Shown here: positions 1-11,336 of the stretch, in pieces
Numbering within the stretch: position 1 is the first letter of the stretch
Layout: every line of letters starts with the position of its first letter
Origin: Eleusine coracana subsp. coracana
Lineage: Eukaryota; Streptophyta; Magnoliopsida; Poales; Poaceae
Assembly (NCBI GenBank): GCA_032690845.1
Contig: CM064426.1
Location: forward strand, 66,266,403-66,330,402
Reading direction: 5' to 3'
DNA: 64,000 nt
Program-made: the position numbers and the translations under genes
Notes under the pieces: model-generated
What the model saw: only the letters and a program-made list of their open reading frames with translations
Database searches by the model: none
What the model was told of the DNA's origin: nothing

Positions 1-136
1 AGACGCTGTTCCCATGCATGGCTGGAAGGCGCGGAAGGAGTTGTGTGCCGCCCTCCTGCAGCGGCAGCCAGCGGCCCGTCGCCGAGAGCAGCAGCTGGGC
101 GGAGGCACGGTAACCGCCGTGGAGCGCCTTCATCAT
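1..136 (-). CDS. Partial first exon, presequence-like, related to the exons at 33406 and 56474
   Basis: Reading leftwards from two consecutive ATG codons (136-131) there is an open frame of 45 codons that leaves the window without a stop. It begins MMKALHGGYRASAQLLLS and continues with a TGRWLPLQEGG-like stretch and LLPRLP. This lines up with the first exon at 56474 (KAFRGG, ASSQ, LLLSPAIGR, QEGG, LLPR) and with the split exon at 33406. The N-terminus is rich in Arg, Ala, Leu and Ser and has no acidic residues, which fits a mitochondrial or plastid targeting peptide. No splice donor is visible before the edge, so the mature protein is unknown. It could be a paralogue of the 56474 gene in opposite orientation, or another gene sharing the same targeting exon. 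Confidence 0.5.
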   Translation of the reverse strand, partial: MMKALHGGYRASAQLLLSATGRWLPLQEGGTQLLPRLPAMHGNSV

Positions 137-1877
137 CGCCGCCTCTTCCTCAAGTCGGATCCGACTCGACGGCAGTCGCTCGCCTCCTTTTACTCGGGGC
201 GTGGAGACTGGAGAGACTGTCCGGCTGAGTGGGTGTGGTGTAACGAATCTCGTGAACACCGTCCAATAGCTCAATGAGAGTAGAAAAGACTCACAGTTGA
301 AGTTGGCAGGAAGAAATGGCTCGTCCAAGCAGGTGTTGCGCGCGTACGGCGTGGACTTGGAACAGGAGCTTGCACAGAGCACCGAGCACGCATCCCGTTC
401 TGACGGTCCATGGGTCCTACCAGTCAGTGAGGAGATTTGGAACGCCGCGACGAAGGTCGTGCGCGTCAGCTGTTTCCGTTCCCGGTAGCTGACATCTGAA
501 TTCGTCAGCTTCGGAAGGCCCATGCGACGGTGACATAAATGTTTCCTAGATTCATGTCTTTTTTTTTTCATGTCTCGAAGACAAACCAAAGCTTAATTAA
601 ATGTTTCTTAGATTCATCTTTTGTCCCTTATCTCCGTAATTACAAAAAGTATAACAGGGTACACTCCGTTAGGTATTAATTTCTTTGTTCATCAAAAGAA
701 AACAAGGGAATAGCATTTATCCATAGTATCAACCATTAGACTAGTTGGCAGTATGGATTATTAGTTACATCCTCGGTTCTTAAATTATTATTGTCGTCGA
801 TTTTTTTTAGTTATGTTTAACAAATATTTTATTTAAAAAATTAAAATTATTATATATTTTATTTTGATTTGTTTTATTACTACTTAAACTAAAAAAGTCT
901 AAAATATTGTTCAAGAGTAGTACCCATTGTTGATGTTGAATTTTTTCGCATCTAATTTTAGTTGACCAGTTGGTTGAGTAAATAATTATCCGAATTGATC
1001 ATTCACAAGTCTACTCCTAGGGCAGCCTCACTGTACATCCCTAGAGAATTTGCATGATTGCACCTAGTATGTGGTTTGCACTACGTATATAATTCTTTTG
1101 AAAGAGTTTGCATGATTGCACCTAGCTGGATAAGATGAGAAGAGATATGCACACAAAATTACAAGTTTAAACACGCCACGGTTTGAAAATAACAAAACAC
1201 AATGCACTATTTTGTTCTTTTCCTCCCGTGCACCATTATTTTATCATTTTTGTATCTATTAAATGAAGATATATGTGTTGCAATTTTGTGTGTATGCCTC
1301 TCCTCATCTCATCTACACACATATAAGTGTTTAATTTTTTTAAAAAAAACTTGTAGACATGTTTTTTGTATGAGTTTATATGTTTTCACCTAGCTGGTAG
1401 TTTCCACTAGATATTCTCGCGCGTTGGTGCTCGTAAATCATGACTAACGTGAAGACAAGAGAGGAATGGAAGGGAGATGCTGAGCTCAGGCGTGAGCATG
1501 ACACATTACTCGAACGTCATCTTAATAGCTCACGGGTTGTCCAACTTTCTCATCACAAAAACCAGACCAAGCTTTTCTACCTTGTCTAGAGATATATGGA
1601 CTTCTTGACTCCATACAAGAGAATATATATCTTTTTCCTTTTGGTACTTCAGCATCAACTTCTACGAGAAGATGAAAAATGCCACTTACCAACAACAATA
1701 TTCTTCATCATATATTTTGTGAATAAAAAGGAGCAATGACTGATCAAACTGAAAATATGCTGCCTCTTGCGAACATGTCCCATGTTTCACATCATCCACA
1801 ATTGTTCCATTAACTCATCACATAGTTATTATATGGGGCATTTGCATCAGAGGATCTGTTTTTTACTCTAATACCAC
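137..1877. other. Upstream region of the left-edge gene, then AT-rich intergenic DNA
   Basis: The first 400 bp are moderately GC-rich and probably contain the minus-strand promoter of the exon ending at 136; a GGCCCAT site II-like element lies near 516. From about 540 the DNA becomes AT-rich, with A and T runs. An imperfect inverted repeat joins 1133-1162 and 1280-1314 around a 117-bp spacer. The words TTTGCATGATTGCACCTAG and CACCTAGCTGG recur between 1050 and 1400. I see no coding frame with exon structure. Confidence 0.5.
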
Positions 1878-1990
1878 GAATGGACCTCTTTTTGCATTCT
1901 TTGCAAGAATGGACCTCTTTTATCCAAAAAGAGGTCCATTTTTGCAAAGATGGATCTCTTTTCAGGAAAAAGAGGTCCATTCTTGCAAAG
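1878..1990. repeat. Palindromic cluster built from a repeated AATGGACCTCTTTT-type word
   Basis: The word AATGGACCTCTTT appears twice on the plus strand (from 1879 and 1908), with a variant (ATGGATCTCTTTT, about 1950). Its reverse complement AAAGAGGTCCATT appears twice (about 1928 and 1969). The arms 1900-1921 and 1926-1949 can pair almost perfectly over a few-base loop, and the outer arm at 1967-1990 can pair with the first arm instead. This gives alternative hairpins in about 110 bp. It may be the core of a degraded MITE or a foldback; no clear terminal repeats or target duplication were found. Confidence 0.55.
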
Positions 1991-2592
1991 ATTACAAAAA
2001 AAGTCCATTTTCGACATTAGGGTCGAAAACAAGTCCTCAGATGCAATTATCTCTTATTATATGTAAGCATTACCATTAGTCGTGAGTGTAGCACTCCTAT
2101 GACAACGACATCAGCATGTTTGACTTTAGTATTGTACCAAACTAAAGAGTGATACATATTTGTGAGTGGGTGCGATGATTGGTTTGTTCTTTTTTGCCCT
2201 AATGAAATATCACACTTCACTGCTAATGCTACGTTAATCATAAGGAAATATCACTATATGCATGTCTAAATTTATACAACTGCAGTCAAAGTACAACATC
2301 AGGTGATAATAGCAACAAAGGTAGCATTCAAGGCATCATGTTGATCAAGTTGTAGACTCATTGTCGGATTAGAGTTGGACCATAATACTCACAATTATTT
2401 CCTTTTATAGCAGCAAAATGCAACATGTAGTGATATTGGTTTTAGACATCTCTCAATTCTGTGAAGCATTTTTATAAATTATTTAGGAGTATGGTATTGT
2501 TTTTTAGGAAACTAGATATTGCATATTTACCATGAGTGGGAGGTCATACTGAATTTATGTTGATACCATGTTCATAGTGTTGTGCTAACTTA

Positions 2593-2950
2593 GGCCAAGT
2601 ATAAAGGTGTTGTTTTATAGATTATCTCATGTATGACATATAATCTTAAAATAACTTATGAGACGATTTATATAATGGGTGGTCTGTTCCGTTGTCTCCT
2701 ATTAATTATGCAACTTCTTAATTTATGGATGTAAAAAAGAATATTTATGACTTAAAAGACCACTAGAACGCGTAAAATGGTACGAGAGTCATCTCATACT
2801 CCTAAAATTTTAACACATAAGATGGTTGCCTTGCGAAACAATTACCTCTTACTCTCACCATCCTCTCTCTCTTCCACATTATTAAAAATCCTATGTAGCA
2901 ATACATGAGACAACTTATGAGATCGCTTACATGTACCATTGTACCTGCCG
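2593..2950. mobile_element. Tourist-like (PIF/Harbinger-type) MITE, 358 bp
   Basis: The left end reads GGCCAAGTATAAAGG. The reverse complement of the right end reads CGGCAGGTACAATGG, an imperfect terminal inverted repeat with one extra base. TTA lies directly outside both ends (2590-2592 and 2951-2953), the usual 3-bp target duplication of this class. Internally, both arms carry the words 'atctcat' and 'catgtat' in opposite orientation. There is no coding capacity. The ends are diverged, so the exact borders are tentative. Confidence 0.5.
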
Positions 2951-3272
2951 TTAGATTGTTTTTTACAGTGACTTTAGATTCATTCAAAGTATTAAAATTT
3001 TGATTTTTCATTATTAGTCATGGATTCACATTTTGCAAATGGATTTCAATTCTCTCCATCACAGACGAGTATGACAGCGGTGAAATGGTGAAATGACGAT
3101 GTTCGTTTCGATTGGTGTTCTCCTCCATGTGATATTTGTGTAGGATAGTGGAATATATAACTCTTTTAAGATTTTTGTCTTCTATCAATGAATGTAGAGT
3201 TGTTTGTGTTGCTTTTATAAAAATCAGAAGAGCCTGTAATCTTTACACCTTATTAAATCTTGTATGATCCTC

Positions 3273-3620
3273 TATTTGGTGTCGCCAGTCCACTCCAATT
3301 AGGCTTATTTGGTGTCGCCAGTCCTGTGTATATCTCAATACCGCGAGCTTCACACGGCCTGGATCGATGGCGTCGATGGTAGATGCAGACGAGCGCGTTG
3401 GGCTGTGACATGAACACCTCCCGCTGAACTCAACGCCGCTGTCGCACCCGCCGCTCCATGCCGTCGCCGATGAGCTGAACGCAGCCACCGTCTCAGCTGA
3501 ACCCGTCGCTGCACCCGCGGCTCAACGCTGTCTCTGGCTCACCGCTGAGCTAAACGCTGCCGCCGCTGAGCTCAACGCCGCCACCTACTAGCTCTCAAAC
3601 GCCACCGCCGCCGCCTATGT
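3273..3620. other. Isolated GC-rich block with repeated GCTGAGCTCAACGCCGC-like words
   Basis: Within AT-rich DNA, about 250 bp rise sharply in GC content and repeat a degenerate word (CCGCTGAACTCAACGCCGC, GATGAGCTGAACGCAGCC, CGCTGAGCTAAACGCTGCC and similar) at 3421-3590. It is preceded by a 19-bp direct repeat (TATTTGGTGTCGCCAGTCC) at 3273-3291 and 3306-3324. The block could be a captured coding fragment or the 5' end of a decayed gene. The open frames across it are short and I recognise no product. Confidence 0.4.
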
Positions 3621-4260
3621 TAGGTTTGGCCAGGAGGAGAGCACGAACTCAGGACTGCTGCCTGCTAGGTTTACTGGTAAAGCAAATGAAAGATGGGCTG
3701 CTTAGATTTCATGGGCAAAAAACCTTGGGTCTAAGAAAATGGACTGGCCAACAATTTAAGTTATTAAAACAGTCGTGCACATTATTAAGTTATTTTTTAA
3801 AAACCTATTTCTGGTAAAACATTAATTATCACACCACTTTGTCAGACAAAAGTAAAAAAAAAATATATAACAAATAATAAAAAATAAAAATTTAAAATTT
3901 AAATATTAGCAGCCATGTCTATTAATTCATTTTTAAAGTTTTAAAGCACGCGGCAATATACGAGCATATTACTAGTTTGCTTTAATAATATCAATAAAAT
4001 TCTTTTTTTTTAAAAAAACGAGACGACGCATTAAACTATAAACCGAAGTAGAAGCTCGAGATAGAGCCGTTGCTTGCCTGCCCTCTTGCCATGTATCCTT
4101 GCCTCGCACGAAAACGTCCAAGTCGCCGCGTCCGACGTGGCCAGCCAAATCCAAGCACGCAACGCAACAGGCCAACAGCGGCCCTTTTCTGAAGCACCCT
4201 CCACCGGATCCTCTGCGCCATGTCGCCGTAGCGTCCCACCACCATCCACCATTCGTATTT
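3621..4260. other. AT-rich spacer grading into the MOS1 promoter
   Basis: 3820-4020 is very AT-rich, with long A runs and ATAT tracts. GC content rises from about 4060 towards the transcribed region of the next gene. The several overlapping open frames at 3970-4480 on both strands result from stop-poor GC-rich promoter DNA and show no family similarity. Confidence 0.5.
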
Positions 4261-4283
4261 TTCCACTCGTCCGTAAGTACCCC

Positions 4284-4374
4284 TGACACGTGGGCCCGAA
4301 GCGCGCACGGGCTCCCCGTCCGCCTGTCCAGTCTCCGCCCGCCACGCGTCCCTCCTCTCCTCCCTTTATATCGC
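4284..4374 (+). promoter_or_regulatory. Putative promoter elements of the MOS1-like gene
   Basis: A G-box core CACGTG (4287-4292) overlaps a site II-like TGGGCCC (4291-4297). A TATA-like CTTTATATC lies at about 4364-4372, some 430 bp before the ATG. The DNA between it and the ATG is CT-rich, as in grass 5' leaders. The start of transcription is inferred only. Confidence 0.3.
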
Positions 4375-4800
4375 TCGCCACGAGCGCGTCTCCAACCTTC
4401 TCCTCTCCGCCTCGCCGCCCTGCCCCCGTCACCTCGCCTCTGACAAGCGGGTCCCACCCGTCATCCTCTACCCCTCCCATCGCCGCCGCTCGCCGGACGG
4501 CAGGGCGCCGAGGGCCCGGCTATCTCCTCCCCCTCTACGGTATCCGCCTCCACGTCGGTCGCCGCCGATCCGACCCGGCCGCTCCCGCTCCGCCTCCCCG
4601 CGTCGATCGCCTCTTCCTCTACTTCCTAGGGTTTCGACCCCGCCTTGCTCCTCGCTGCCCCTGAGAGGGAGGCGTAGGGATCTTGATCTCGCCCGCCCTG
4701 GGGCCTCGGTCCCTCTCCGGCGGTTGGTCCCTCTCGATTTGGACTGGGGAATTTGAGGGGTGTGCCCGGCTAGGGAGTTACCTCGTGAGGGGGAGGGGCC

Positions 4801-7800
4801 ATGGCCTCGAGCCTTCTCACCACGGACAGGAGGTTCGCGATCTCTATTCCACGTCTGCACTCGCTGCAATCTGTTTTTTCGTTCCGAATTGCGCGGTTGC
4901 AATTCTGGCCGTACTAGTGTGCATTGTTACGTGTGACAATTTCTAGAATTCGGGTAATCTAGCACCTGTTTGGCAGTGTATGCGGAACCATCATGCAGTT
5001 TCTGCTTTAATGGGTATATTGGTGGTATGGATGGTAGTCTTTGTATAGTGTTGAAATTGAACCTCTATTGGTTAGTTGGCCCAATTGAGCACATGATATA
5101 GTGGTTATGGTGCTCATATCATCATGCAGCATCCAATTGTTTCCATTGGTGATAATGTTTTTAGGTTTTGTCAGTTTTTGCTGTTGAATGTGTCCGGTCT
5201 GTGCGGATGACGCCACATGTTGTTTTCTTGTACAAATTCTGGTGAAGCTTCAAATTCTACGCAAGTTCAACTGCCTTGGTTTGGTAGTATGCTAATCTTT
5301 TTCCATATTGGAATAGCCTCTTTTGTTGTTTTCCTTACTTTTCGGTGCAACCTATTTGTGATTCATGATGAAGTTACTGAGGTTTGAAGTACTACAACAG
5401 AGTTTAACTACTATCTAAGGCTATTGCGCCCTTGTTTGTCTATTCAGTTGAGGGTCCCTAATTAATGGTTGCATGATAAGAGTTGCGTAAGCGTGTATAA
5501 ATTGTCAAAATTTGAGGTGATAGAGCATGACATTGGCTGCCAGGTGTGAGGTGTCTCAAATGCTGCTGTAACATTAGTATTGCTTTGGCCTTCTTTTTGT
5601 GCGTGATCAAGTTACTGAGCTGCACTTTGTAATCATTGCATGAGCTGCAGACAACATACCATCTGCTAATTCTATTCTTCTGTATGGGTTCCTTCAGATG
5701 GGCTGCTCCGACAAGGAAATCTGGCATGACTGTTTTAGGAAAAGTTCCAAAGCCAATTAATTTACCAAGTCAGAGGTAATAATATTTCTATTGGCTATTG
5801 AAGTGAATCCTTTTTTGGTTTTACGGACATCTGTATATATGGACTGATTTGGTGGTTACTTTATGAAGGTTGGAGAACAATGGTCTTGATCCCAATCTGG
5901 AAATTGTTCCAAAGTAAGCACACATATACTTGCCAATTATTGTTCTGTATCAATATTTTTTGTATGCTAGATGATGTCAATGTCTGCCCATTCTTTTTAT
6001 GTCATGAGATTTTGGTATCAATGTTAGGGGCACCCTCACATGGGGCAGCAAACCAACACAGACGCCACCCAATGCATGGGGTTCGTCATCTCTGACGAGC
6101 AAGAATGATGGTAGTTCCAGTTCACCCAGCCACTTAAATGGACGGCCCTCTTCTGGGGGAGGCTCAAGGCCATCAACAGCTGGGAGCGAATCACTTGGTT
6201 CCCCTAATGCTTGGGGGCCAAATTCTCGTCCATCATCAGCATCAGGCACGTTTGCATCATCTCATCTGCCGGTGACAACTAATCGTCCCCGAAGTGCAGA
6301 AACAAGGCCAGGAAGTTCACAGCTTTCTCGATTTGCTGATAATGCTTCAGAGAATGTTAAAGGATCAATAAGGACTATTGATAGATCGGTAATCTTGCAT
6401 ACTATGAACTTCATCTGAATTAAGATTCAGGCATCTTTCAATTTATATTCTTAGTTGTAACATGTAGGGTTCAACGTCACATGGGCATGGGTTCACTCTA
6501 AGTACTGGTGACTTCCCTACACTTGGCTCTGAAAAATCTTCTGAATCAAACAGTCAACGAGGTAATTTTGTGCACCATAAGATTTTATGGTTCCTGTTTC
6601 TCCACTTGTAGTGTGCTGCAGGTCAACAGTCAACACATATGTACTAGATAAACGCTTCCATTCTTCAACCATTTGGACCAAAGTTGTCTTTTCTTGAGAC
6701 TTCTTTGAAACTACAAACACTAGTTCCTTCCAGTTTATTTGTATAAGAGTTCTTACACATGCTTTATGCTAGGCCATAGTTCGAAAGGGCGCCCGACTTC
6801 TAGTTCTGGCAAAGACACATCACAAAGTGAACAAGGGAAAAGCCTAGCAGCTGGTATGGTTAATTTCACAGCACCATTATATTATATCATAGCTGATAAT
6901 GTCCTTTGCAAGTTACATTTTATCTTCATATAATGTAATGGGGTGTCTTTTGTTCTAGGACCTGGTGAGGTAATTTCCCCACCCAAGAATCAGCATGTAG
7001 ATATCTTGAAGACAGATGAACAGCAACCACATACTGGTGGTGCTCCTTTCCCAATGCCAAGTCTGCCAAACGAAGGCCAACAGCCACCGCCATATCCTCC
7101 TAATTTTCATATGCCTCAACAGTTTGATTCATGGCGTGCACCTCCTGGTCATGCCCCTGAGGGGATGTGGCATAGAGGAGCAGCACCAGGTGGCCCATAC
7201 AGACCTGTAGGTCCACACGGCAGTTTCCCTGGTGAGGCATTTGCTTATTACGGTCAGTTCCCTCCCAACTCTGAAGCAGCAGCAAGGCAGGGTTCCGGGC
7301 ATGGTGGATATCACCCTAAAAATGGGGATTCATATAATACAGTGCCTCCTAATTCCTATATCATGAATCAACCTGTTATCCCAGTCAGATCAGTTTACCA
7401 GGGCCCAGCGCCTTATGATGGCTATTATGGTCCACGACCAAATTTTGGTAATGCTAATGTTAGAGATCCACATTTCATAGGAGGTCCTCGTCAACCAGGA
7501 ATATTGAATCAGTTCCCTACTCAGAATGAAAAGTTCCACCATGGCCATTCTCAGGGTAGGCAGGGTAAACACGAACCACTTCCGAGGGAGCAGCTGGAAT
7601 CTGGTAGAGTACAAGTGTTTAATCGAGGACAGCCTAGGATTTTGCATGATAACCCTGATCGTGTAGGGGGTATTCATGAAGTGGAAAAAAATGCTCAACC
7701 GGCACCACCCCTTCTTCCACGCCCTGATATGAACCAGGCTGATTTGAACATGAGGACAGATACCGGGGATGCCTTTGGTGATAGAAACAGGGTGCTTACA

Positions 7801-10800
7801 AATTCGGTGCCAGACCAGAGAGGTCCAGCTGGTATTGATCATCCATCAGCTTTTGATAATGCACATTCCCTTCCCAGGAATACTGTTGATGGCACTCTTA
7901 GCAAGAAATTCAAGGAGGATAATTCAGGCATGCTTGATCAGCAACCTGTCATTAAGAAGAATGCAGCTTTGATAGAGAAGATTGAGAGTTTGAACAACAA
8001 GGCTAGAAATGTTGATGCCCGTAATGTCCCAGAACAAGTTGCGTCCAAGGAATTCAAGAGGCTGCTAGGCATTGATTCAAAGTCAGATCAAGTGATGAAA
8101 GATGTACCGCCCACTGCTGTCGTTGCTGGCATTGGTTCTACTTCCAACCAGATGGACTCTTTGCCTCATATTACTCCAGTGCTGCAGAGATCACCCAATG
8201 TTCCTACTGATGGTACAGTTGTTGGACCGTTTCACTCACAGTTAGCTGAATTCAGCAAAGCTGGAAAGCATGGTGATTCAAATAATGACTGTGCACATAG
8301 AAGAGGTGATTCTTCAAGAAACAGTCTCCATGGTCCTGCTAAAGTCAGATCAGCTAATAAGTTTGCAGGTCATGGACGGGGAGAAAGTTCCACAACTGAT
8401 CCAATAACTGACTTGGGGAAAAATAATCAGCATGACCAACCATCAGAGGGTGCTTCACAACCGCAACCTGTGCTGGTGGCTGATGATATGACAGCTTCAC
8501 TTGACTATGAGTCTCAGGTATATATGGTTATAGATTTTACATTTCTACCAGTTTTATGGCTACCAATCTTTGATTTTTTTCTTATCATAATTCACCTTTA
8601 GAAGCCAGTTATCAATAATATCAGAACACTTTGATGCTATGAGATTGTTTTCTGTTTTATGTTCACCTCACAACCATTTTGAAACATACGTCTTTGTTGC
8701 AGTGTCGCAATTTGAAATTAATGGAATCTTCTATCTCTTGGTTATTTTTATTTTTGGATTCTGGATGGAAATCATTTCGTAGATAGTTTCTGCATCAACA
8801 TCAAATGCTAAATGTACACACATGGATCCTTGCTGAACCAAGCTCTTGGGAAAATGGCTTTTAGATGACAAAATTACTGGGTCCTTTTCCTATTTGGATT
8901 TGATTTGCTTTATATCACTCTAATTGTTTGCATCAAATAGTGCTTTGGAGCTTGTGCAGTGTTGATTAATATTTCTTTTCCTCAATTCATCAGCGTGCAA
9001 AAATGAGGGAGTTGGCTGTGCAACGTGCAAAAAAGCTGCAAGCCGAGGAAGAGGAAAGGATAAAGAACCAAAAGGCAAAGGCTCTTGCAAAATTGGAAGA
9101 ACTGAATAGACGATCGACAGTATTTCAGAAGAAATCAATTGATACAGCAGTAGAAACTGATGATGGGCATAATAAGAAAAAGGTTGGACTTGATGTGACT
9201 GCTAAGATTGCCACTTCAACAGCTGAACTACGTGAAGTTGCTGCGCCTGATAGTCTTACTGCTCACCAGCCTCCTAATGATCAGCACAGTATGGTTCTTG
9301 TGCAACCCTGTTCTACCACACTGTCTCATGGTGCAAGTGTTGGCAAAGACCCTGTAAATGCTGCCTCATCGTCAGCCGGGAGCATACAAAGCAACATGGA
9401 GCATGTTGTGCAGAAAAGTGTCTCACAATCACATGACACCAATGTTCCAAAGCCTAAGCAGGGCTTCAGAAAAAGGCATGTTGCTTCCGAGGAGAAACAT
9501 CCTGTGGAAAAGCCAAGCATTCCTGTTGGCTCTGGAAATGCTAAGAAAAGTGTTGAGAGTTATTTGGACACAAAAACAGCTGTTACCACATCACATGATG
9601 ATCCCCCAGCCCCGAACAAGAAGGGTGCCCGACATTTGAGAAATAAGAAAAAGGTGGAAGATGCTGCAGTTACTCAACATCCACCTGTGGTGTTCAATGA
9701 GCAGAATACATCAAAAGTCTCTAGTGAGCCAAAGTCATACACTGGCGGCGTTATCATCAGTAGCTCCATAGTTCCCACAGAAGGTACTATTGTTACCGTG
9801 GGTAGTATAACTGTGGGTGGAATTTCAATTCCATCTTTGAAGCAGGATTGTGTAACATCATCAGAAGGAACACCAAATACAGAAAACAATCGATCAAGAC
9901 CTCAACAAGCAAGAAGATCAGGAAAACATCAGCATGCTGTTCGTCCTGTTGAGAAGCCTGGTAATGAAGGGGTCTCGTGGGCACCAGTTAAACAACCAGA
10001 ACAGAATGAACAATCTGACAGAGCCATGCTAAACTCAGCAGTATCTGATCCTACCCAACTATCTGGAAAGAGCTCAAATGATGGGGAGAATATTACCAGA
10101 ATCAAGAGGGCTGAAATGGAAAGATATGTACCTAAGCCTCTGTCTAAAGAACTGCAACAGCAGAATGTGGCCCCAAATTTACAGTTAGAAAAAGCATGTG
10201 TGGACAACAAGAGTTTTTATGATAATGAAGCAGCTGAGAAGTCCAGCGATGCTAAAGTTGATCCCATAACAGAGCCGAAGAAATGGGAAGACAAGAAAGC
10301 TAGCAAGGGGCATAGGAAATCTCATCCTTCTTGGCGCAGAAGGAATACTTCTGAATCAGCTTCCGTGGCACCAAATGCTGTTGATCAAGCAGAGAATTCT
10401 CAGGGATCAAAGGATGTTCAAAAATGTGCTGATCATAACCAACCAATTGAAACTGACCGGCAAGAAACTAAGCAGTTGAAATCCCATGCTGATACTGCTG
10501 CTGAGAATATTTCAGCTACTGCTGAAACAGTTCCATTGCCTGTGAGTGGTGTAAAAGAACATAGTGCTGCTAACAGGCAAAGGCGACAGCATACTAAGGC
10601 TCAAAGAAACGAGAGCAAAGATAGGGAGGGCAGGGCTGACATTATCTGTCAATCAGCAACACCGGCTGTGGATGCAAACTCAGCCAATCAAAGGAACATT
10701 TCAAGATCTGATATGAAAAGCAGCGGGGCAGTTTCACATTCTAGAGCACACTGGAAGCCGAAATCCAATTCCCATTCTCAAGGCAATAATGCTGTTGAAG

Positions 10801-11336
10801 GCCAAGTAGATTCCTGTGGAGACACGCATGAGATGAACAGCACCAAAGGATCTGATAGTACTACTCATCAAGACAGCAGCAGCAAATCAATTAAGAAGAC
10901 TGATGGCACTGATGGGAAGGATGCACACAGCGAGCAAGATAACCTGACCCAGGAAGATTGTAAACAAAACAATGAGACTCACACAAGTGCAGAACAACAG
11001 CAGGTTAATCTTCCGGTGCGTTGCCAGGGCTATCATAATGGGAGGTACAACAGTGGTGGTGCGCACAGGGGAAGAGGTTATGATGCTGGGAGGTCAAGCC
11101 ATGGCACAAATGCTGAAAGGCGAAGGGGTGGCAGTCATCTGGAGTACCAGCCAGTTGGATCCTACAAACCCAGAGACTTCCAGCAGAACCCAAATGTTGA
11201 TGAGCGGATCGAGGGGCCATCTTCAGGACCAGTTTTCAGGCAGCGCGGCGGCCGTGGTAGGGGTGCCCGTCCAGCTGGTCATTTTGTGAAGCGAAACCCT
11301 GCTTCCACGTCAACTAATACTTACCAAGAAGAATAA
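4801..11336 (+). CDS. MOS1: MOS1-like protein (MODIFIER OF SNC1, BAT2/PRRC2-type), 1530 aa
   Basis: Eight exons keep one frame: 4801-4832, 5698-5775, 5869-5913, 6028-6388, 6468-6561, 6773-6853, 6959-8517 and 8994-11336. All introns are GT-AG. The N-terminus (residues 1-60) carries the BAT2_N signature: RKSGMTVLGKVPKPINLPSQR, then DPNLEIVPKGTLTWGSKP. A Ser/Gly/Pro-rich stretch follows (70-200), then a Pro/Gln-rich part. A charged helix at 751-790 (RAKMRELAVQRAKKLQAEEE) is probably a coiled coil. The C-terminus is RGG-like (GRGYDAGR, RQRGGRGRGARPAG). Arabidopsis MOS1 modulates expression of the immune receptor gene SNC1 and also affects flowering and cell-cycle genes. The PRRC2 relatives in animals are cytoplasmic RNA-associated proteins. 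The length fits plant homologues. The start was chosen because MASSLLTTDRR matches the family N-terminus when spliced to exon 2. Confidence 0.9.

Noticed and set aside
755..900. Stowaway-like start (TACATCCTCGGTTCTTAAATT)
   Set aside because: The resemblance to the usual end is weak and no inverted partner was found.
1133..1314. Inverted repeat with CACCTAGCTGG words outside it
   Set aside because: The inverted arms do not sit at the ends of the segment and the direct words are not adjacent to them, so no element could be defined.
3972..4902. Long overlapping open frames on both strands before the MOS1 start
   Set aside because: GC-rich promoter and leader DNA is stop-poor. The translations are low-complexity Arg/Gly/Pro and no family is recognisable.
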